DNA of 64,000 nt from Ligilactobacillus murinus DSM 20452 = NBRC 14221 (GCF_001591685.1 NZ_BCVJ01000001.1:62001-126000); one strand, 5' to 3'. Numbered from the stretch's first letter, positions 25,674 to 36,257 are shown. The notes: generated from the sequence alone by a model not told the origin. Translations and numbers: made by a program.

Positions 25674-25702
25674 AGTTTAGCGAAGTTATTATTTTTTAGC
25701 AA
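25674..25702 (-). promoter_or_regulatory. Promoter of mvaS
   Basis: TTGCTA (25702-25697), 17-base spacer and TAAACT (25679-25674) on the minus strand. A TATAAT at 25718-25723 on the plus strand probably serves the divergent acylphosphatase gene. Confidence 0.5.
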
Positions 25703-25758
25703 ATTTCTTTCCTGTAGTATAATATAACTAGAAATATCTTATGAAGGGAATGGGATAA

Positions 25759-26034
25759 GTGGCAGCAATCAGTTTAGAAGTACATGGTATCGTTCAAGGA
25801 GTTGGCTTTCGTTATATGACTAAGATCTTGGCCGATCAGATCGGAGTCACTGGTAAAGTTTTAAATAAAAATGATGGCTCTGTTTATATTGAAGCACAAG
25901 GCGATCCCGAAAAGCTTTCTGCCTTTATCGAAGGGATCAAAGCTTCACCTACCCCAGCAGGGCGCGTCGACCGTGTCATCCTCAAGTCGATCCCTGAAAA
26001 TAGCTATACGCGTTTTAGCGTGGTATATATGTAA
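25759..26034 (+). CDS. acyP: Acylphosphatase
   Basis: Acylphosphatase hydrolyses acyl phosphates such as carbamoyl phosphate and acetyl phosphate. The 91-residue protein has the substrate loop GIVQGVGFRYM, with the catalytic Arg, and the catalytic Asn in GKVLNKNDGSVYIEAQG. It starts at GTG 25759 after an AAGGGAATGGG ribosome site. It is divergent from mvaS and lies just before yidC, an order also seen in other lactobacilli. Confidence 0.95.
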   Translation: MAAISLEVHGIVQGVGFRYMTKILADQIGVTGKVLNKNDGSVYIEAQGDPEKLSAFIEGIKASPTPAGRVDRVILKSIPENSYTRFSVVYM

Positions 26035-26059
26035 CTGCACGGTTCTTACGGATTATACA

Positions 26060-26088
26060 TTGAAATATCGCTTTTTTTCCAGTATAGT
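26060..26088 (+). promoter_or_regulatory. Promoter of yidC
   Basis: TTGAAA (26060-26065), 17-base spacer, TATAGT (26083-26088), about 40 bases before the yidC ATG at 26130. It lies in the 95-base gap after the acylphosphatase gene. Confidence 0.6.
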
Positions 26089-26129
26089 TAATAACGATAC
26101 CTTTATTCATAAGTGAAAGGAATTGACCT

Positions 26130-27041
26130 ATGAAAAACAAAAAATTATTAACTATTGCTGCGATCATGGCTTCAGCAATGTTATTCCTGAGTGGCTGTGT
26201 TCAACACACTGCCTCAGGTAAGCCTTATGGTTTTGTCTATGATAACTTGGCAGTTCCGACCCAACATGTTTTAGTTTGGCTGTCACAGATCTTAGGCAAT
26301 AGTTTAGGCTGGGCGATCATCGTGATCACTTTCATCGTCCGCTTAGTCTTGATGCCGATCATGATCAAGCAGTCTAAAAATGCTACGGTCCAACAAGAAA
26401 AGATCGCTCACATCAAACCGTTGATGGAAGACATCACCAAGCGTCAAAAAGAAGCCACTAGCGATGCGGAAAGAATGGCGATCAACCAAGAAATGATGCA
26501 GCTTTACCGCGATAATAATATTTCAATGACTGGCGGGATCGGTTGCTTACCACTTTTGATCCAAATGCCGATCTTTGCTGCACTTTATGCTGCGATCCAG
26601 TACTCACCTGAGCTGTCACGATCTTATTTCTATGGGATCAACCTTGGACAGCGAAGTTTCACTCTAGTTGCTCTCTCCTTTGTCGTTTACGCACTTCAAG
26701 GATGGTTATCAACTCTAGGTGTACCAGAAGCCCAACGAGCTCAAATGCGTCAAATGATGATCATTAGCCCACTGATGATCACATTCATGACCTACATCTC
26801 CCCTGCTGGTTTGGGACTTTACTTCTTTGTTGGGGGGATCTTTGCATGTATCCAAACTTTGATCATCAACTATATGCGTCCACGCATTAGAAAAGAAGTC
26901 TTGGCAGAGCTAAAGAAAAATCCAGTTAAGCAACCTAAGAAAGTAGTTACTGAAGCTAAGGAAACCACAATTGAGTCATCACCTACTTCAGCTACCTCTA
27001 AAAAGAAGCGCAACGCTGGTAAACAAAATCGTCATAAATAA
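26130..27041 (+). CDS. yidC: Membrane protein insertase YidC (lipoprotein type)
   Basis: YidC inserts proteins into the cytoplasmic membrane, alone or with SecYEG. The 303-residue precursor has a lipoprotein signal with lipobox LFLSGC (Cys23). The Oxa1 core starts near residue 60 (GWAIIVITFIVRLVLMPIM, with the conserved Arg) and has five membrane helices. A Lys-rich tail (SKKKRNAGKQNRHK) binds ribosomes in related proteins. AAAGGAA precedes the ATG. The length is typical of YidC1/YidC2 in Firmicutes; which paralogue it is cannot be told from one copy. Confidence 0.95.
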   Translation: MKNKKLLTIAAIMASAMLFLSGCVQHTASGKPYGFVYDNLAVPTQHVLVWLSQILGNSLGWAIIVITFIVRLVLMPIMIKQSKNATVQQEKIAHIKPLMEDITKRQKEATSDAERMAINQEMMQLYRDNNISMTGGIGCLPLLIQMPIFAALYAAIQYSPELSRSYFYGINLGQRSFTLVALSFVVYALQGWLSTLGVPEAQRAQMRQMMIISPLMITFMTYISPAGLGLYFFVGGIFACIQTLIINYMRPRIRKEVLAELKKNPVKQPKKVVTEAKETTIESSPTSATSKKKRNAGKQNRHK

Positions 27042-27043
27042 AA

Positions 27044-27075
27044 AATAGGTTTTTCCAAAGCAGGAAAAACCTATT
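27044..27075. terminator. Bidirectional terminator between yidC and the kinase gene
   Basis: A perfect 13-bp stem (27044-27056 with 27063-27075) with a 6-base loop and A/T-rich flanks. The TAG stop codon of the histidine kinase (27071-27073) lies inside the stem. Confidence 0.9.
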
Positions 27076-28600
27076 TTTTATTATCTTTATTTTTAACTAA
27101 GGGGAGGGAAACACGAAAGACTGATCCCTGTCCCACGGCACTTTCAACGACTAGTTTACCGTGATATCCCTCGATCAAACGCCGAGCGATCGAAAGCCCT
27201 AGTCCATTACCGCCTTTATCTCGACTTCGTGCTTTATCAACACGATAGAAACGATCAAAGATCCGATCGATATTTTCTTGCGAGATCCCCTCGCCAAAAT
27301 CTTGGATCACGATATCAATATCATTGATGTTTTTGGATAATGTCATATGGACCTCTTTGCGTTCACGTGAATACTTGACCGCATTATCCATTAAAATGAT
27401 CAAAACTTGTTCTAAGTGATTACGATAGATCTGAACATTAGTGATATCTTTAAGATCATCATCTAATACAAAGGTAAAGTCTGGATGGATCATCTGGAAG
27501 TTATTGAATACCTGTAGCCCGACTTCCTTGGCATCAGTGATCTCTTTACCAAACTGGATCTCAACTTGTTCAGCCCGAGAAAGATCTAACATTTCTTGAA
27601 CTAAACTCTTCATTCGAGCGATCTCTTGCAAGGAAGCCTCGATCGATTCATCTAAGACTGCTGGGTCATCTTTACCCCAACGTTTCAAAAGAGATAGATG
27701 TCCTTGAATGATCGCAACTGGTGTCCGAAGTTCATGCGAAACATCTTCTACGAATTGCTGTTGCTGTTCGATATACCGTTGCATCCGATCAAGCATCTTA
27801 TTAAATAAGCGCCCTAGTTCGGCCAATTCATCTTCATGTTTAAGTTCGGGCACACGCAAATTGGCTAAAGCATCACTTTCATCATCACCATTTATCTTAC
27901 CGATCGTATCATTTATCAGATCGATCGGCTCTAATAGCCAAGATGATAAGCCGTAACTGAGTAAAGCGATCCCGATCGCTGCGATCAAAGAGAACACTAA
28001 AAAGATCAAGATCAATTTGCGCCTAGTCTGATCGTAATTGACCAGATCATTAGTAACTTGAACATATCCGAGCAAATGCTTATCTTTCTCAGAAAAAACT
28101 TTTTTTCCTAAAACTAAAACATTATATGCAGACGTATGTTTGATCTTGCTTTCCTCAGTTAATTCAGCTTGATCAAATTTTACAGGCACATCTCGTGAAG
28201 CAAAAACCATTTCATTTGAAAGATTGTAGACACTGATACTGATATTTTCGCGTGTCAGTGAGGTATAAAATGAACTTGAATAAAGTGTCTGTAATTCCTT
28301 TATGTTCCGTTCATTATGTACCCGCAAACTCAACGAATGCTCAGCCCGATCTTGCGTCAATTCTTTAGTATTGGTCGCTAAACTTTCAACCGCTGTATCC
28401 AACGCTTCTTGTGCATATTGTTTTTCTTGATTTAGCAATAGGCTCGAAAAACTTTGAAAAAGTAGGACTGAAAAAACAGCAAAAATCAGCAAAACTCCGA
28501 TCCCAGTGCCAACCGACCATTTTAGCTTAAGTGAGAAGAATGGTTTTGCATGACTATCTTTTAGCTGCTTTTTATGCAAAATAGCCTTTCGAATACACAT
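27071..28600 (-). CDS. Sensor histidine kinase, ArlS-like
   Basis: This 509-residue membrane kinase has two membrane helices (about 30-52 and 195-220) around an extracytoplasmic sensor region of about 140 residues. HAMP, HisKA and HATPase_c domains follow. The phosphorylated histidine is in FVEDVSHELRTPVAIIQG (about 290). The N box is LIILMDNAVKYSRER and the G boxes are IQDFGEGIS and GGNGLGLSIARRL. It overlaps the regulator gene by one base (TAATG). The architecture fits the ArlS/CovS type. The signal sensed is unknown. Confidence 0.92.
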   Translation of the reverse strand: MCIRKAILHKKQLKDSHAKPFFSLKLKWSVGTGIGVLLIFAVFSVLLFQSFSSLLLNQEKQYAQEALDTAVESLATNTKELTQDRAEHSLSLRVHNERNIKELQTLYSSSFYTSLTRENISISVYNLSNEMVFASRDVPVKFDQAELTEESKIKHTSAYNVLVLGKKVFSEKDKHLLGYVQVTNDLVNYDQTRRKLILIFLVFSLIAAIGIALLSYGLSSWLLEPIDLINDTIGKINGDDESDALANLRVPELKHEDELAELGRLFNKMLDRMQRYIEQQQQFVEDVSHELRTPVAIIQGHLSLLKRWGKDDPAVLDESIEASLQEIARMKSLVQEMLDLSRAEQVEIQFGKEITDAKEVGLQVFNNFQMIHPDFTFVLDDDLKDITNVQIYRNHLEQVLIILMDNAVKYSRERKEVHMTLSKNINDIDIVIQDFGEGISQENIDRIFDRFYRVDKARSRDKGGNGLGLSIARRLIEGYHGKLVVESAVGQGSVFRVSLPLVKNKDNKK

Positions 28601-29286
28601 TAGGAACGCATTACATAGCCGGTTCCACGTACAGTTTGGATATAGCTATCTTCACCTGGACGATCGATCTTATTACGTAAGTAGCGAATATATACATCCA
28701 CAACATTGGTTTCGATCTGTGATTCATAACCCCAAACTTCTTTTAATAACACATCACGAGCTAAAACTACATTGACATTTTCCATCAATGTCAATAACAA
28801 TTCATATTCACGCTTTGTCAATTCAATGATCTCATCACCACGACGTACAACACGATTTTCTTTTTCGATCACAAGGTCACGATAACTTACGGTTGTTTGC
28901 TTAGATGAATTATATTCACTTTCAAGATCAACTCGACGTAACACTGCACGTAAGCGAGCTAATAATTCTTCGATCGCAAATGGTTTGATCACATAATCAT
29001 CTGCCCCATGATCTAAACCAGATACACGGTCGATCACAGAATCACGCGCAGTCATCATGATAATTGGGGTGTTTTTAACTTGACGTACACGCCGACATAC
29101 TTCAAGACCATTCAAATCAGGAAGCATCAAGTCAAGTAAGATGGCATCCCATTCTTCGCTCAAAGCTACTTCTAAACCAGTCCGACCACTCTCACAAGCG
29201 TAAGTTTCATATCCTTCATGCTTTAATTCAAGTTCAACGAAATGAGCCAAATTTTCTTCATCTTCGATGATAAGTATCTTACTCAT
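28600..29286 (-). CDS. Response regulator, ArlR/CovR-like (OmpR family)
   Basis: This 228-residue regulator has a receiver domain (EDE at 8-10, phospho-acceptor D52 in ILLDLMLPD, conserved K in DYVIKPF) and an OmpR-type winged-helix domain (LTKREYELLLTLMEN and ending YIQTVRGTGYVMRS). It is translated with the kinase gene. ArlR/CovR relatives control cell-surface and virulence genes in other Firmicutes; whether it controls the nearby adhesin is not known. Confidence 0.93.
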   Translation of the reverse strand: MSKILIIEDEENLAHFVELELKHEGYETYACESGRTGLEVALSEEWDAILLDLMLPDLNGLEVCRRVRQVKNTPIIMMTARDSVIDRVSGLDHGADDYVIKPFAIEELLARLRAVLRRVDLESEYNSSKQTTVSYRDLVIEKENRVVRRGDEIIELTKREYELLLTLMENVNVVLARDVLLKEVWGYESQIETNVVDVYIRYLRNKIDRPGEDSYIQTVRGTGYVMRS

Positions 29287-29358
29287 TATTCCACACTCCT
29301 ATATTTTGTTGTTAAATTTTTTATTATTTATTTAATGATAACATACTTAATTCTAACA

Positions 29359-29373
29359 TTGATGTCATCAATA
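29359..29373. promoter_or_regulatory. Palindrome in the leader of the two-component operon
   Basis: A perfect inverted repeat with 7-bp arms (ATTGATG and CATCAAT) and a one-base centre lies between the promoter and the regulator gene, about 75 bases before the start codon. It could be an operator, perhaps for autoregulation. Confidence 0.35.
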
Positions 29374-29405
29374 AGTATATCTTAATTTTACCTTAAGAAA
29401 GATTA

Positions 29406-29434
29406 ATTATAGCATACTTCTTATTATCTTGCCA
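29406..29434 (-). promoter_or_regulatory. Promoter of the two-component operon
   Basis: An extended -10 (TGCTATAAT, with TATAAT at 29411-29406) and a weak TGGCAA -35 (29434-29429) at 17 bases. The leader is about 115 bases. Confidence 0.55.
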
Positions 29435-29506
29435 CCCAACGTTAAATTTGGATGTTTAATTATAATTTTTTAGGTAATAATTATAATTGATTTTTGCCTA
29501 AAAAAA

Positions 29507-29529
29507 GGGATACGATCAATTCGTACCCC
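29507..29529 (-). terminator. Terminator of gnd
   Basis: A 9-bp stem with one G-U pair (29507-29515 with 29521-29529), five-base loop, then a run of U residues on the minus strand. Confidence 0.85.
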
Positions 29530-29545
29530 CTTTTTGCTAACTAGT

Positions 29546-30970
29546 TTATTCTTCGTGATACCATTCGTAGTGATAGTTACCTTCTTTGTCGACACGTTCA
29601 TAAGTATGTGCCCCAAAGTAATCACGTTGTGCTTGGATCAAGTTTGCTGGTAAAACAGCTGACCGATATTGATCGTAGTAAGTAATTGCACTAGTAAAGC
29701 CTGGGCAAGGTACCCCTGCTTGAATAGCTAAGGCAGCTACTTCTCTGACTGCTACTTGATACTTAGCTGTGATCTCAGTAAAGTACGGATCAAGCATCAA
29801 GTTCTTCAATTCTGGTTGCTTATCAAATGCATCTGTGATCTTTTGCAAGAATTGTGCCCGAATAATGCAACCTTCACGCCAGATCTTAGCTAAAGAACCA
29901 TAATCCAAATTCCAGTCATATTTTTCAGAGGCAAAGCGCATTTGTTCAAAACCTTGAGCATAGCTGACGATCTTGCTAAAGTAAAGCGCTTGGCGGATCT
30001 TTTCAACAATTTCTTTTTTATCAAGCTTTTTAGCATCAAATGCTTTGGGTTTAGCTAAAACCTCACTCGCTTCTACACGTTCATCTTTAAGAGCAGAGAT
30101 ATAACGTGCGTAAACAGATTCAGTGATCAATGATTGTGGGACTCCTAATTCAAGGGCGCTTTGTGAACTCCACTTACCAGTTCCCTTATTGCCCGCACGA
30201 TCTAAGATCACATCAACGATAGGTCTATCAGTTCCTTCATCATCTTTACGGGTCAAAATATCAGCCGTAATATCGATCAAGTAGCTATCAAGCTCACCAT
30301 CTTTCCATTCATGGAAGATATCAGCGATCTCATCAACTGAAAGGCCTAGCAAGTTACGCAATAAGTTATAACTTTCAGCGATAAGTTCCATATCACCGTA
30401 TTCGATCCCATTGTGGACCATCTTAACGTAGTGTCCAGCTCCATTAGGGCCAATATAGGTCACACAAGCTTGACCATCATCTGCTTTAGCAGCGATCTGA
30501 TCTAAAATAGGTGCTACAAGATCATATGCTTCTTTTTGTCCGCCTGGCATCAATGACGGACCTTCCAAGGCACCCTTTTCACCACCGGAAACACCCATAC
30601 CGATAAAGTTGATCCCTGAATTATCTAATTCAGCATTACGACGCATAGTATCTTCAAAGAAAGTATTTCCACCATCGATCAAAACATCGCCTTTATCAAG
30701 ATAAGGTAAGAGACTCTTGATCGTTGCATCTGTTGGAGCACCCGCTTTGACCATCAAAATGATCCGACGTGGTTTTTCCAATGAATTAACGAAGTCCTCG
30801 ATCGTATAACTTGGAACCAAATTTTTATCTGAATGATCAGCAACAACTTGCTCAGTCTTTGAACCTGTACGATTAAAGATCGCAACTTTATAGCCACGAC
30901 TTTCGATATTCAAAGCCAAGTTCTTACCCATAACAGCCATACCGACAACACCGATTTGTGCTTTACTCAT
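29546..30970 (-). CDS. gnd: 6-phosphogluconate dehydrogenase, decarboxylating
   Basis: Gnd oxidises 6-phosphogluconate to ribulose 5-phosphate with release of CO2 and NADPH, in the pentose phosphate or phosphoketolase route. The protein has about 474 residues: N-terminal Rossmann motif [17 protein letters not shown], substrate-binding [18 protein letters not shown], catalytic Lys in [16 protein letters not shown], and the all-helical C-terminal domain. The ATG at 30970 is 11 bases from AGGAGG. A TTG two codons earlier has better spacing (5 bases), so the start is uncertain by two residues. Confidence 0.95.
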   Translation of the reverse strand: MSKAQIGVVGMAVMGKNLALNIESRGYKVAIFNRTGSKTEQVVADHSDKNLVPSYTIEDFVNSLEKPRRIILMVKAGAPTDATIKSLLPYLDKGDVLIDGGNTFFEDTMRRNAELDNSGINFIGMGVSGGEKGALEGPSLMPGGQKEAYDLVAPILDQIAAKADDGQACVTYIGPNGAGHYVKMVHNGIEYGDMELIAESYNLLRNLLGLSVDEIADIFHEWKDGELDSYLIDITADILTRKDDEGTDRPIVDVILDRAGNKGTGKWSSQSALELGVPQSLITESVYARYISALKDERVEASEVLAKPKAFDAKKLDKKEIVEKIRQALYFSKIVSYAQGFEQMRFASEKYDWNLDYGSLAKIWREGCIIRAQFLQKITDAFDKQPELKNLMLDPYFTEITAKYQVAVREVAALAIQAGVPCPGFTSAITYYDQYRSAVLPANLIQAQRDYFGAHTYERVDKEGNYHYEWYHEE

Positions 30971-31050
30971 ATCCAACTTAACCTCCTAAAATTCCTACTG
31001 CACTTAATTTTATCAAAATTACCTAAGATTTTAAAGATGCTTACTAAAGA

Positions 31051-32286
31051 TTAGGCTTTCATCACTAAAGTAGGTTCTGCCTCACCTAAAACTGTATCTT
31101 TTGAAATGATAACTTTTTCGATCTCTTTATTACTTGGGACCTCGAACATGATATCACGCATCGTAGCTTCAATGATCGAGCGCAAACCACGTGCCCCTGT
31201 ATTGCGTTCGATCGCTAAATGAGCAACTTCACGTAAAGCTTCTTCTTCAAATTCGAGTTTTACCCCATCAAATTCAAGTAACTTGCTGTATTGCTTGACT
31301 AAAGCATTCTTAGGTTCAGTCAAGATCCGGACTAGATCATCTTCAGAAAGCTTTTCAAGTGCTGTCAAGATCGGCAAACGTCCGATAAATTCTGGGATCA
31401 ACCCAAACTTCAACAGATCTTCAGGAATGATCTGTTGCATAATGCTCTTAGATTCATCATAGTTTTGCTTACTATCAGCGCCAAACCCGATCGTCTTATC
31501 GCCTAAACGATTTTTAACGATCGTTTCGATACCGTCAAAAGCCCCACCGACGATAAACAAGATATTTGTTGTATCGATCTGGATAAATTCTTGTTGTGGA
31601 TGCTTTCTGCCCCCTTGTGGTGGAACATTAGCAACTGTTCCTTCCAAGATCTTCAAGAGTGATTGTTGAACGCCCTCACCCGAAACATCACGAGTGATCG
31701 AGACATTTTCACTCTTCTTAGCTATCTTATCGATCTCATCAATGTAAACGATCCCTCTTTGGGCCCGTTCAACATCATAATCTGCATTCTGCAAGAGCTT
31801 CAATAAGATATTTTCAACGTCTTCACCAACATAGCCCGCTTCTGTCAATGTTGTAGCATCAGCGATCGTAAATGGGACATTTAAGATCTTAGCTAAGCTT
31901 TGGGCTAAAAATGTCTTACCTGAACCAGTAGGCCCGACAAGACAGATATTGCTCTTTTGTAGTTCCGTATCATCGTCAGCAGTATCAAATAAAGCATTGA
32001 TCCGCTTATAGTGGTTATACACAGCTACTGCCAAAGTTTTTTTAGCCTGTTCTTGTCCGATAACATATTGATTTAAAATATCAACGATCTCTTTTGGTGT
32101 CGGCACATCAGTAAATTCCTCTTTAACATTAGCTTTATTTTCTTCGCTGATGATCGTTTGAGCTAATTCGACGCATTCATTACATATATACACGCCAGGG
32201 CCCGAGATCATACTTTTAACTTGCCGTTCAGATTTGCCACAAAAAGAGCAAACTGCGGGTTCGTTTGGATCTGTATTTTCGTACAT
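31051..32286 (-). CDS. clpX: ATP-dependent Clp protease ATP-binding subunit ClpX
   Basis: ClpX is the AAA+ unfoldase that feeds tagged or regulatory proteins to ClpP. The 411-residue protein has the zinc-binding domain (C13, C16, C35, C38), Walker [13 protein letters not shown], Walker [12 protein letters not shown], the pore loop [10 protein letters not shown] and the IGF loop (DKTIGFGAD) that docks on ClpP. It follows tig by 170 bases, the standard order. clpP is not in the window. Confidence 0.97.
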   Translation of the reverse strand: MYENTDPNEPAVCSFCGKSERQVKSMISGPGVYICNECVELAQTIISEENKANVKEEFTDVPTPKEIVDILNQYVIGQEQAKKTLAVAVYNHYKRINALFDTADDDTELQKSNICLVGPTGSGKTFLAQSLAKILNVPFTIADATTLTEAGYVGEDVENILLKLLQNADYDVERAQRGIVYIDEIDKIAKKSENVSITRDVSGEGVQQSLLKILEGTVANVPPQGGRKHPQQEFIQIDTTNILFIVGGAFDGIETIVKNRLGDKTIGFGADSKQNYDESKSIMQQIIPEDLLKFGLIPEFIGRLPILTALEKLSEDDLVRILTEPKNALVKQYSKLLEFDGVKLEFEEEALREVAHLAIERNTGARGLRSIIEATMRDIMFEVPSNKEIEKVIISKDTVLGEAEPTLVMKA

Positions 32287-32380
32287 CTAAATCACCTTTA
32301 TCTAATAATTACTTATATTTTATCAGACATTGCTACTAAAAACTAATACTTACTTTTTATTTATCAGGTGAATGGATAAA

Positions 32381-32421
32381 TTTAGGGATCGCAACAGATA
32401 AATTCCGCTGCGATCCCTAAA
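32381..32421 (-). terminator. Hairpin between tig and clpX
   Basis: A perfect 13-bp stem (32381-32393 with 32409-32421) with a 15-base loop. The following transcript is only moderately U-rich, so it may stop part of the transcription from tig and let some continue into clpX. Confidence 0.65.
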
Positions 32422-32455
32422 ATCACAAGATTAAATTGATATTGTCACTCAAGTA

Positions 32456-33742
32456 TTAAACTTGTTTTGCAGAATCTGTCATTTCTTTAACGACTTTTCT
32501 GATAGCAATGTCATGATTCAACATGTCATCTGAAAGAGCTGAGCGAACTGCAGCTTCTTCCATGCCGTATTGTGCAGCTAATTCTTTGATCTCTGCATTG
32601 ATCTCTTCTTCAGAAGCTTTGATATCTTCAGCAGCTACGATAGCTTCTAAGACAAGGTTTGTCTTAACACGCTTTTGTGCACCACTTTCAAATTGCTTGT
32701 GCAAGTCTTCTTCAGAAGAACCTGTAAGTTTGTAGTACATGTCAGCACTGATACCTTGTTGTTGCAAACCAGCTAAGTATTGATCCATTTGACGGTGTAC
32801 ATCTTCTTCGATCATTGCACCTGGGATCTCGCCGATCTCTGCATTTTCAACTGCTTTATCGATAACTTCTTCTTGGATAGCTTCTTTTGCAGCATTTTGT
32901 TTTTGTGCTTCAAGACGTTCACGTGTCTTAGCTTTCAATTCAACTAAAGTATCAACTTCTTCGTCAACGTCTTTAGCAAATTCGTCGTCAAGTTCAGGTA
33001 ATTCCTTAGTCTTAACTTCGTGGATCGTTGTTTCAAAGACTGCATCTTTACCCTTAAGATCTTCAGCATGGTATTCTTCAGGGAACGTTACGTTAACTTC
33101 TACTGTTTCACCAGCTTTATGTCCAATTAATTGATCTTCAAAACCTGGAATAAATGTGTTTGAGCCAAGTTCAAGAGAGTAGTTTTCACCCTTGCCACCG
33201 TCAAAAGCAACACCATCAACTTTACCTTCAAAGTCGATAACAACTGTGTCGCCTTCAGCAGCTGGTTGATCTTCTTTCAACACTAATTCAGCTTGTTGTT
33301 CTTGTAATTTCTTGATTTCAGCATCAACTTCTTCGTCAGTAACTTCTGTTGATTGTGCTTTAACTTCAAGATCTTTGTATTGACCCAATTTAACTTCTGG
33401 TTCAACCGTAACTTTAGCAGTCAAGACCCATGTAGAATCTTTTTCCATTGATTCAACGTCGATCTCTGGTTGTGCTACTGGCTTGATGTTTGATTCTGCA
33501 ACAGCATTAGCATAAGCTTCAGGTAATACAGCGTTCAAAGCATCTTGGTAAAGTGATTCTTCGCCAAACATTTTGTTAAAGATCTGACGAGGAACCTTAC
33601 CTTTACGGAAGCCAGGTACGTTTAAAGTTTTCTTGACACGGTTAAATGCTGTGTCTAAACCTTCCTTGATTTTTGCAGGTTCGATTTCAAAGGTCAACTT
33701 ACCGTTGTTTGTACCTTCTTCTTTTTCCCATTTTACAGACAT
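32456..33742 (-). CDS. tig: Trigger factor
   Basis: Trigger factor is the ribosome-bound chaperone and prolyl isomerase. The 428-residue protein has the ribosome-binding domain with the signature [20 protein letters not shown] (about 43-62), an FKBP-like PPIase domain (about 160-245, [17 protein letters not shown]) and the helical C-terminal chaperone domain. GGAGGGAAAAT precedes the ATG. Confidence 0.97.
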   Translation of the reverse strand: MSVKWEKEEGTNNGKLTFEIEPAKIKEGLDTAFNRVKKTLNVPGFRKGKVPRQIFNKMFGEESLYQDALNAVLPEAYANAVAESNIKPVAQPEIDVESMEKDSTWVLTAKVTVEPEVKLGQYKDLEVKAQSTEVTDEEVDAEIKKLQEQQAELVLKEDQPAAEGDTVVIDFEGKVDGVAFDGGKGENYSLELGSNTFIPGFEDQLIGHKAGETVEVNVTFPEEYHAEDLKGKDAVFETTIHEVKTKELPELDDEFAKDVDEEVDTLVELKAKTRERLEAQKQNAAKEAIQEEVIDKAVENAEIGEIPGAMIEEDVHRQMDQYLAGLQQQGISADMYYKLTGSSEEDLHKQFESGAQKRVKTNLVLEAIVAAEDIKASEEEINAEIKELAAQYGMEEAAVRSALSDDMLNHDIAIRKVVKEMTDSAKQV

Positions 33743-33800
33743 TATTTTCCCTCCGAGTAAAATAGTTTGTACAATTTACTGAGTAATTGCATACTAACTA

Positions 33801-33829
33801 AGTTTAACTTAGAAAGCTTTAAATGTAAA
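33801..33829 (-). promoter_or_regulatory. Promoter of tig
   Basis: TTTACA (33829-33824), 17-base spacer, TAAACT (33806-33801), about 60 bases before the tig start. Confidence 0.5.
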
Positions 33830-33867
33830 TGTTTATAGTACAAAAAGTCGATTTTTTAGACAAAAAA

Positions 33868-33888
33868 GACTTGGGATAGACCCAAGCC
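33868..33888 (-). terminator. Terminator of tuf
   Basis: An 8-bp stem with one G-U pair (33868-33875 with 33881-33888) and a U6 tract on the minus strand, 23 bases past the tuf stop. Confidence 0.85.
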
Positions 33889-33910
33889 TTCTTCAATATT
33901 CAAAAGAATA

Positions 33911-35098
33911 TTAGTCGTCGATTTCAGAAACGACACCAGCACCAACTGTACGGCCACCTTCACGAACTGTGAATTTAAGACCTTTTTCGATAGCAACTGG
34001 AGCGATCAATTCAACGGAGAATGTTACGTTATCGCCAGGCATAACCATTTCTACACCTTCAGGCAATTCGATAACACCTGTAACGTCTGTTGTGTGGAAA
34101 TAGAATTGTGGACGGTAGTTTGAGAAGAATGGTGTATGACGGCCACCTTCTTCTTTTGTCAAGACGTAAACTTCACCCTTGAACTTCTTGTGTGTTTGGA
34201 TTGAACCTGGTTTTGCAAGAACTTGACCACGTTCGATTTGTGTACGGTCAACACCACGAAGCAATGCACCGATGTTGTCACCAGCTTCACCTTCGTCAAG
34301 TGTCTTACGGAACATTTCAACACCTGTAACAGTTGTCTTAAGAACATCGTCTTTCAAACCAACGATTTCAACTTCGTCGCCGACTTTAACGATACCACGA
34401 TCGATACGACCAGAAGCAACAGTACCACGACCTGTGATCGTAAATACGTCTTCAACTGGCATCAAGAATGGCTTGTCTGTTGGACGTTCTGGTGTTGGGA
34501 TGTATTCGTCAACTGTATCCATTAATTCAAGGATCTTCTTCTTAGCATCTTCATCATCTTCCAATGCTTTAAGAGCAGAACCACGGATAACAGGAATATC
34601 ATCACCAGGGAAGTCGTATTCGCTCAATAAGTCACGAACTTCCATTTCAACTAAGTCTAACAATTCTTCATCGTCAACTAAGTCGCACTTGTTCAAGAAT
34701 ACAACGATGTATTCAACACCAACTTGGCGAGCAAGCAAGATGTGTTCACGAGTTTGTGGCATAGGACCATCTGTTGCAGCAACAACTAAGATAGCACCGT
34801 CCATTTGAGCAGCACCAGTGATCATGTTCTTAACGTAGTCGGCGTGTCCTGGAGCATCGATATGTGCGTAGTGACGGCCTTCTGTTTCGTATTCAACGTG
34901 TGCTGTGTTGATTGTGATACCACGTTCACGTTCTTCTGGAGCAGCATCGATAGAAGCGTAATCTTCAGCTTGAGCTAAACCTTTTTCAGATAAAACCTTT
35001 GTGATAGCTGCTGTTAAAGTTGTTTTCCCATGGTCAACGTGTCCAATTGTACCGATGTTTACATGGGGTTTTGTTCTTTCGTAATGTTCTTTTGCCAT
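33911..35098 (-). CDS. tuf: Elongation factor Tu
   Basis: EF-Tu carries aminoacyl-tRNA to the ribosome. The 395-residue protein starts [20 protein letters not shown] and has G1 [11 protein letters not shown]3 [12 protein letters not shown] and G4 NKCDLVDD, then the two beta-barrel domains. AGGAGG lies 8 bases before the ATG at 35098; an open frame 31 codons longer is not used. It is monocistronic with its own promoter and terminator, unlike the usual fusA-tuf pairing. C/T-ending and A-ending optimal codons dominate, as in highly expressed genes. Confidence 0.98.
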   Translation of the reverse strand: MAKEHYERTKPHVNIGTIGHVDHGKTTLTAAITKVLSEKGLAQAEDYASIDAAPEERERGITINTAHVEYETEGRHYAHIDAPGHADYVKNMITGAAQMDGAILVVAATDGPMPQTREHILLARQVGVEYIVVFLNKCDLVDDEELLDLVEMEVRDLLSEYDFPGDDIPVIRGSALKALEDDEDAKKKILELMDTVDEYIPTPERPTDKPFLMPVEDVFTITGRGTVASGRIDRGIVKVGDEVEIVGLKDDVLKTTVTGVEMFRKTLDEGEAGDNIGALLRGVDRTQIERGQVLAKPGSIQTHKKFKGEVYVLTKEEGGRHTPFFSNYRPQFYFHTTDVTGVIELPEGVEMVMPGDNVTFSVELIAPVAIEKGLKFTVREGGRTVGAGVVSEIDD

Positions 35099-35235
35099 TA
35101 ATAGAACCTCCTGTAATTTTGCAAAGAAAATCTGCAATCCTGCCGATAATCCTTTAAATTTTATTATACTACTTTCAGCCAAGAATGCCAAGTAATTTAT
35201 TCCTTGGGTTCCTTCTAAACTGAAAACCTTGAATT

Positions 35236-35264
35236 ATTATATAGTCACTATTGATTTTTGTAAA
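35236..35264 (-). promoter_or_regulatory. Promoter of tuf
   Basis: TTTACA (35264-35259), exactly 17 bases, perfect TATAAT (35241-35236). The leader is about 130 bases with no clear hairpin. Confidence 0.8.
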
Positions 35265-35303
35265 TACTAAAATTCAATTTTTTAAAAAAATATTTGAAAT
35301 TAG

Positions 35304-36188
35304 TTAAACCATCCATTGGGCTAAACTGTTTTCCAAGGCCTGTGCAAATTCACGCTCTTGTGCTTCTAAGTCGGATTTCCCTAGTAATACCGCATAAAGT
35401 TTTTCCGGATCAGCAAATGGTGCTGTCAATTTTGGATAAAGCAGTTGCAATTTTAATTTTAATTCCGCTAAGATCTGTGTTTTTTGGTCTGCAGCATATT
35501 CAAGATCAGCTTCGAGTAAAGCTACCAAGCGCTGATACATCATGTAATCATCTAATTCCTTTAAATCACCTGGAACAAAATCTTGTTTTTCACCTGTAAA
35601 TAACAGATAGGTGACTGTTTTTTCACTTCCAAGATAACGCAATTCATCTAAGATAGCCGCTCTGACCAACGGATGTACATCTTCATCCACTAGATCAGCA
35701 CTAACACTTTCCACAAATTCAGCAATGGTCAAACTTCCCGAAGCTTCAAAAACTTGGCGTTGCTCCAAAATATCAAGCGCACCTAAATGTTTCAATTTTT
35801 TAGTCAAAGTATTTACATCAGTTTGTGTTCTTACAGTAGCCAAAGTTTGGTCAAACAAACGCATGAAGTTATCTTTTTCTTTAGCCGACATAAACCCACT
35901 CATCAAATTTAAGGTCATTTCGATCTTTCTGACCTTACCAGCGTAGATCATCTCCGTTACATATTCTGTCAACTTTTGATCGTCGCGTAAGTAATCCAAC
36001 AGATAATCTTCAGCCAATAAACTCGCCATTTGGTGATCTCTTAGTCCTTTTAGTGCTGTAAAGAGTAAATAATTTACTTTAAATGTTTTTTTTGCTTGAT
36101 ACGCTTGTAATAGTAATTCCTTAGCTTGTGAGAAATCACTTTTTTCTAAAGCTGCGCAACCGGCCTCATATAATTTTTCTTGTTCCAT
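35304..36188 (-). CDS. TPR-like helical protein (294 residues)
   Basis: This 294-residue soluble protein begins with a TPR-like pair of helices (YEAGCAALEKSDFSQAKELL, then LLQAYQAKKTFKVNYLLFTA) and continues as acidic helices throughout. It resembles the DUF3196-type TPR proteins of lactobacilli, whose role is unknown. It lies 70 bases after rnjB, separated by a terminator, and just before tuf. No membrane segment is present. Confidence 0.7.
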   Translation of the reverse strand: MEQEKLYEAGCAALEKSDFSQAKELLLQAYQAKKTFKVNYLLFTALKGLRDHQMASLLAEDYLLDYLRDDQKLTEYVTEMIYAGKVRKIEMTLNLMSGFMSAKEKDNFMRLFDQTLATVRTQTDVNTLTKKLKHLGALDILEQRQVFEASGSLTIAEFVESVSADLVDEDVHPLVRAAILDELRYLGSEKTVTYLLFTGEKQDFVPGDLKELDDYMMYQRLVALLEADLEYAADQKTQILAELKLKLQLLYPKLTAPFADPEKLYAVLLGKSDLEAQEREFAQALENSLAQWMV

Positions 36189-36209
36189 CGTTCACTTTCC
36201 TTATTCAAA

Positions 36210-36240
36210 AAGGCTGTAACATATCTTTTGTTACAACCTT
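36210..36240 (-). terminator. Terminator of rnjB
   Basis: An 11-bp stem with one G-U pair (36210-36220 with 36230-36240) and a U5 tract on the minus strand. Confidence 0.85.
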
Positions 36241-36257
36241 CATAATTTCAAATCACA

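Noticed and set aside
34159-34808. Overlapping ORFs in other frames within tuf
   Set aside because: They are shadows of a highly expressed gene with strong codon bias and have no conserved protein sequence.
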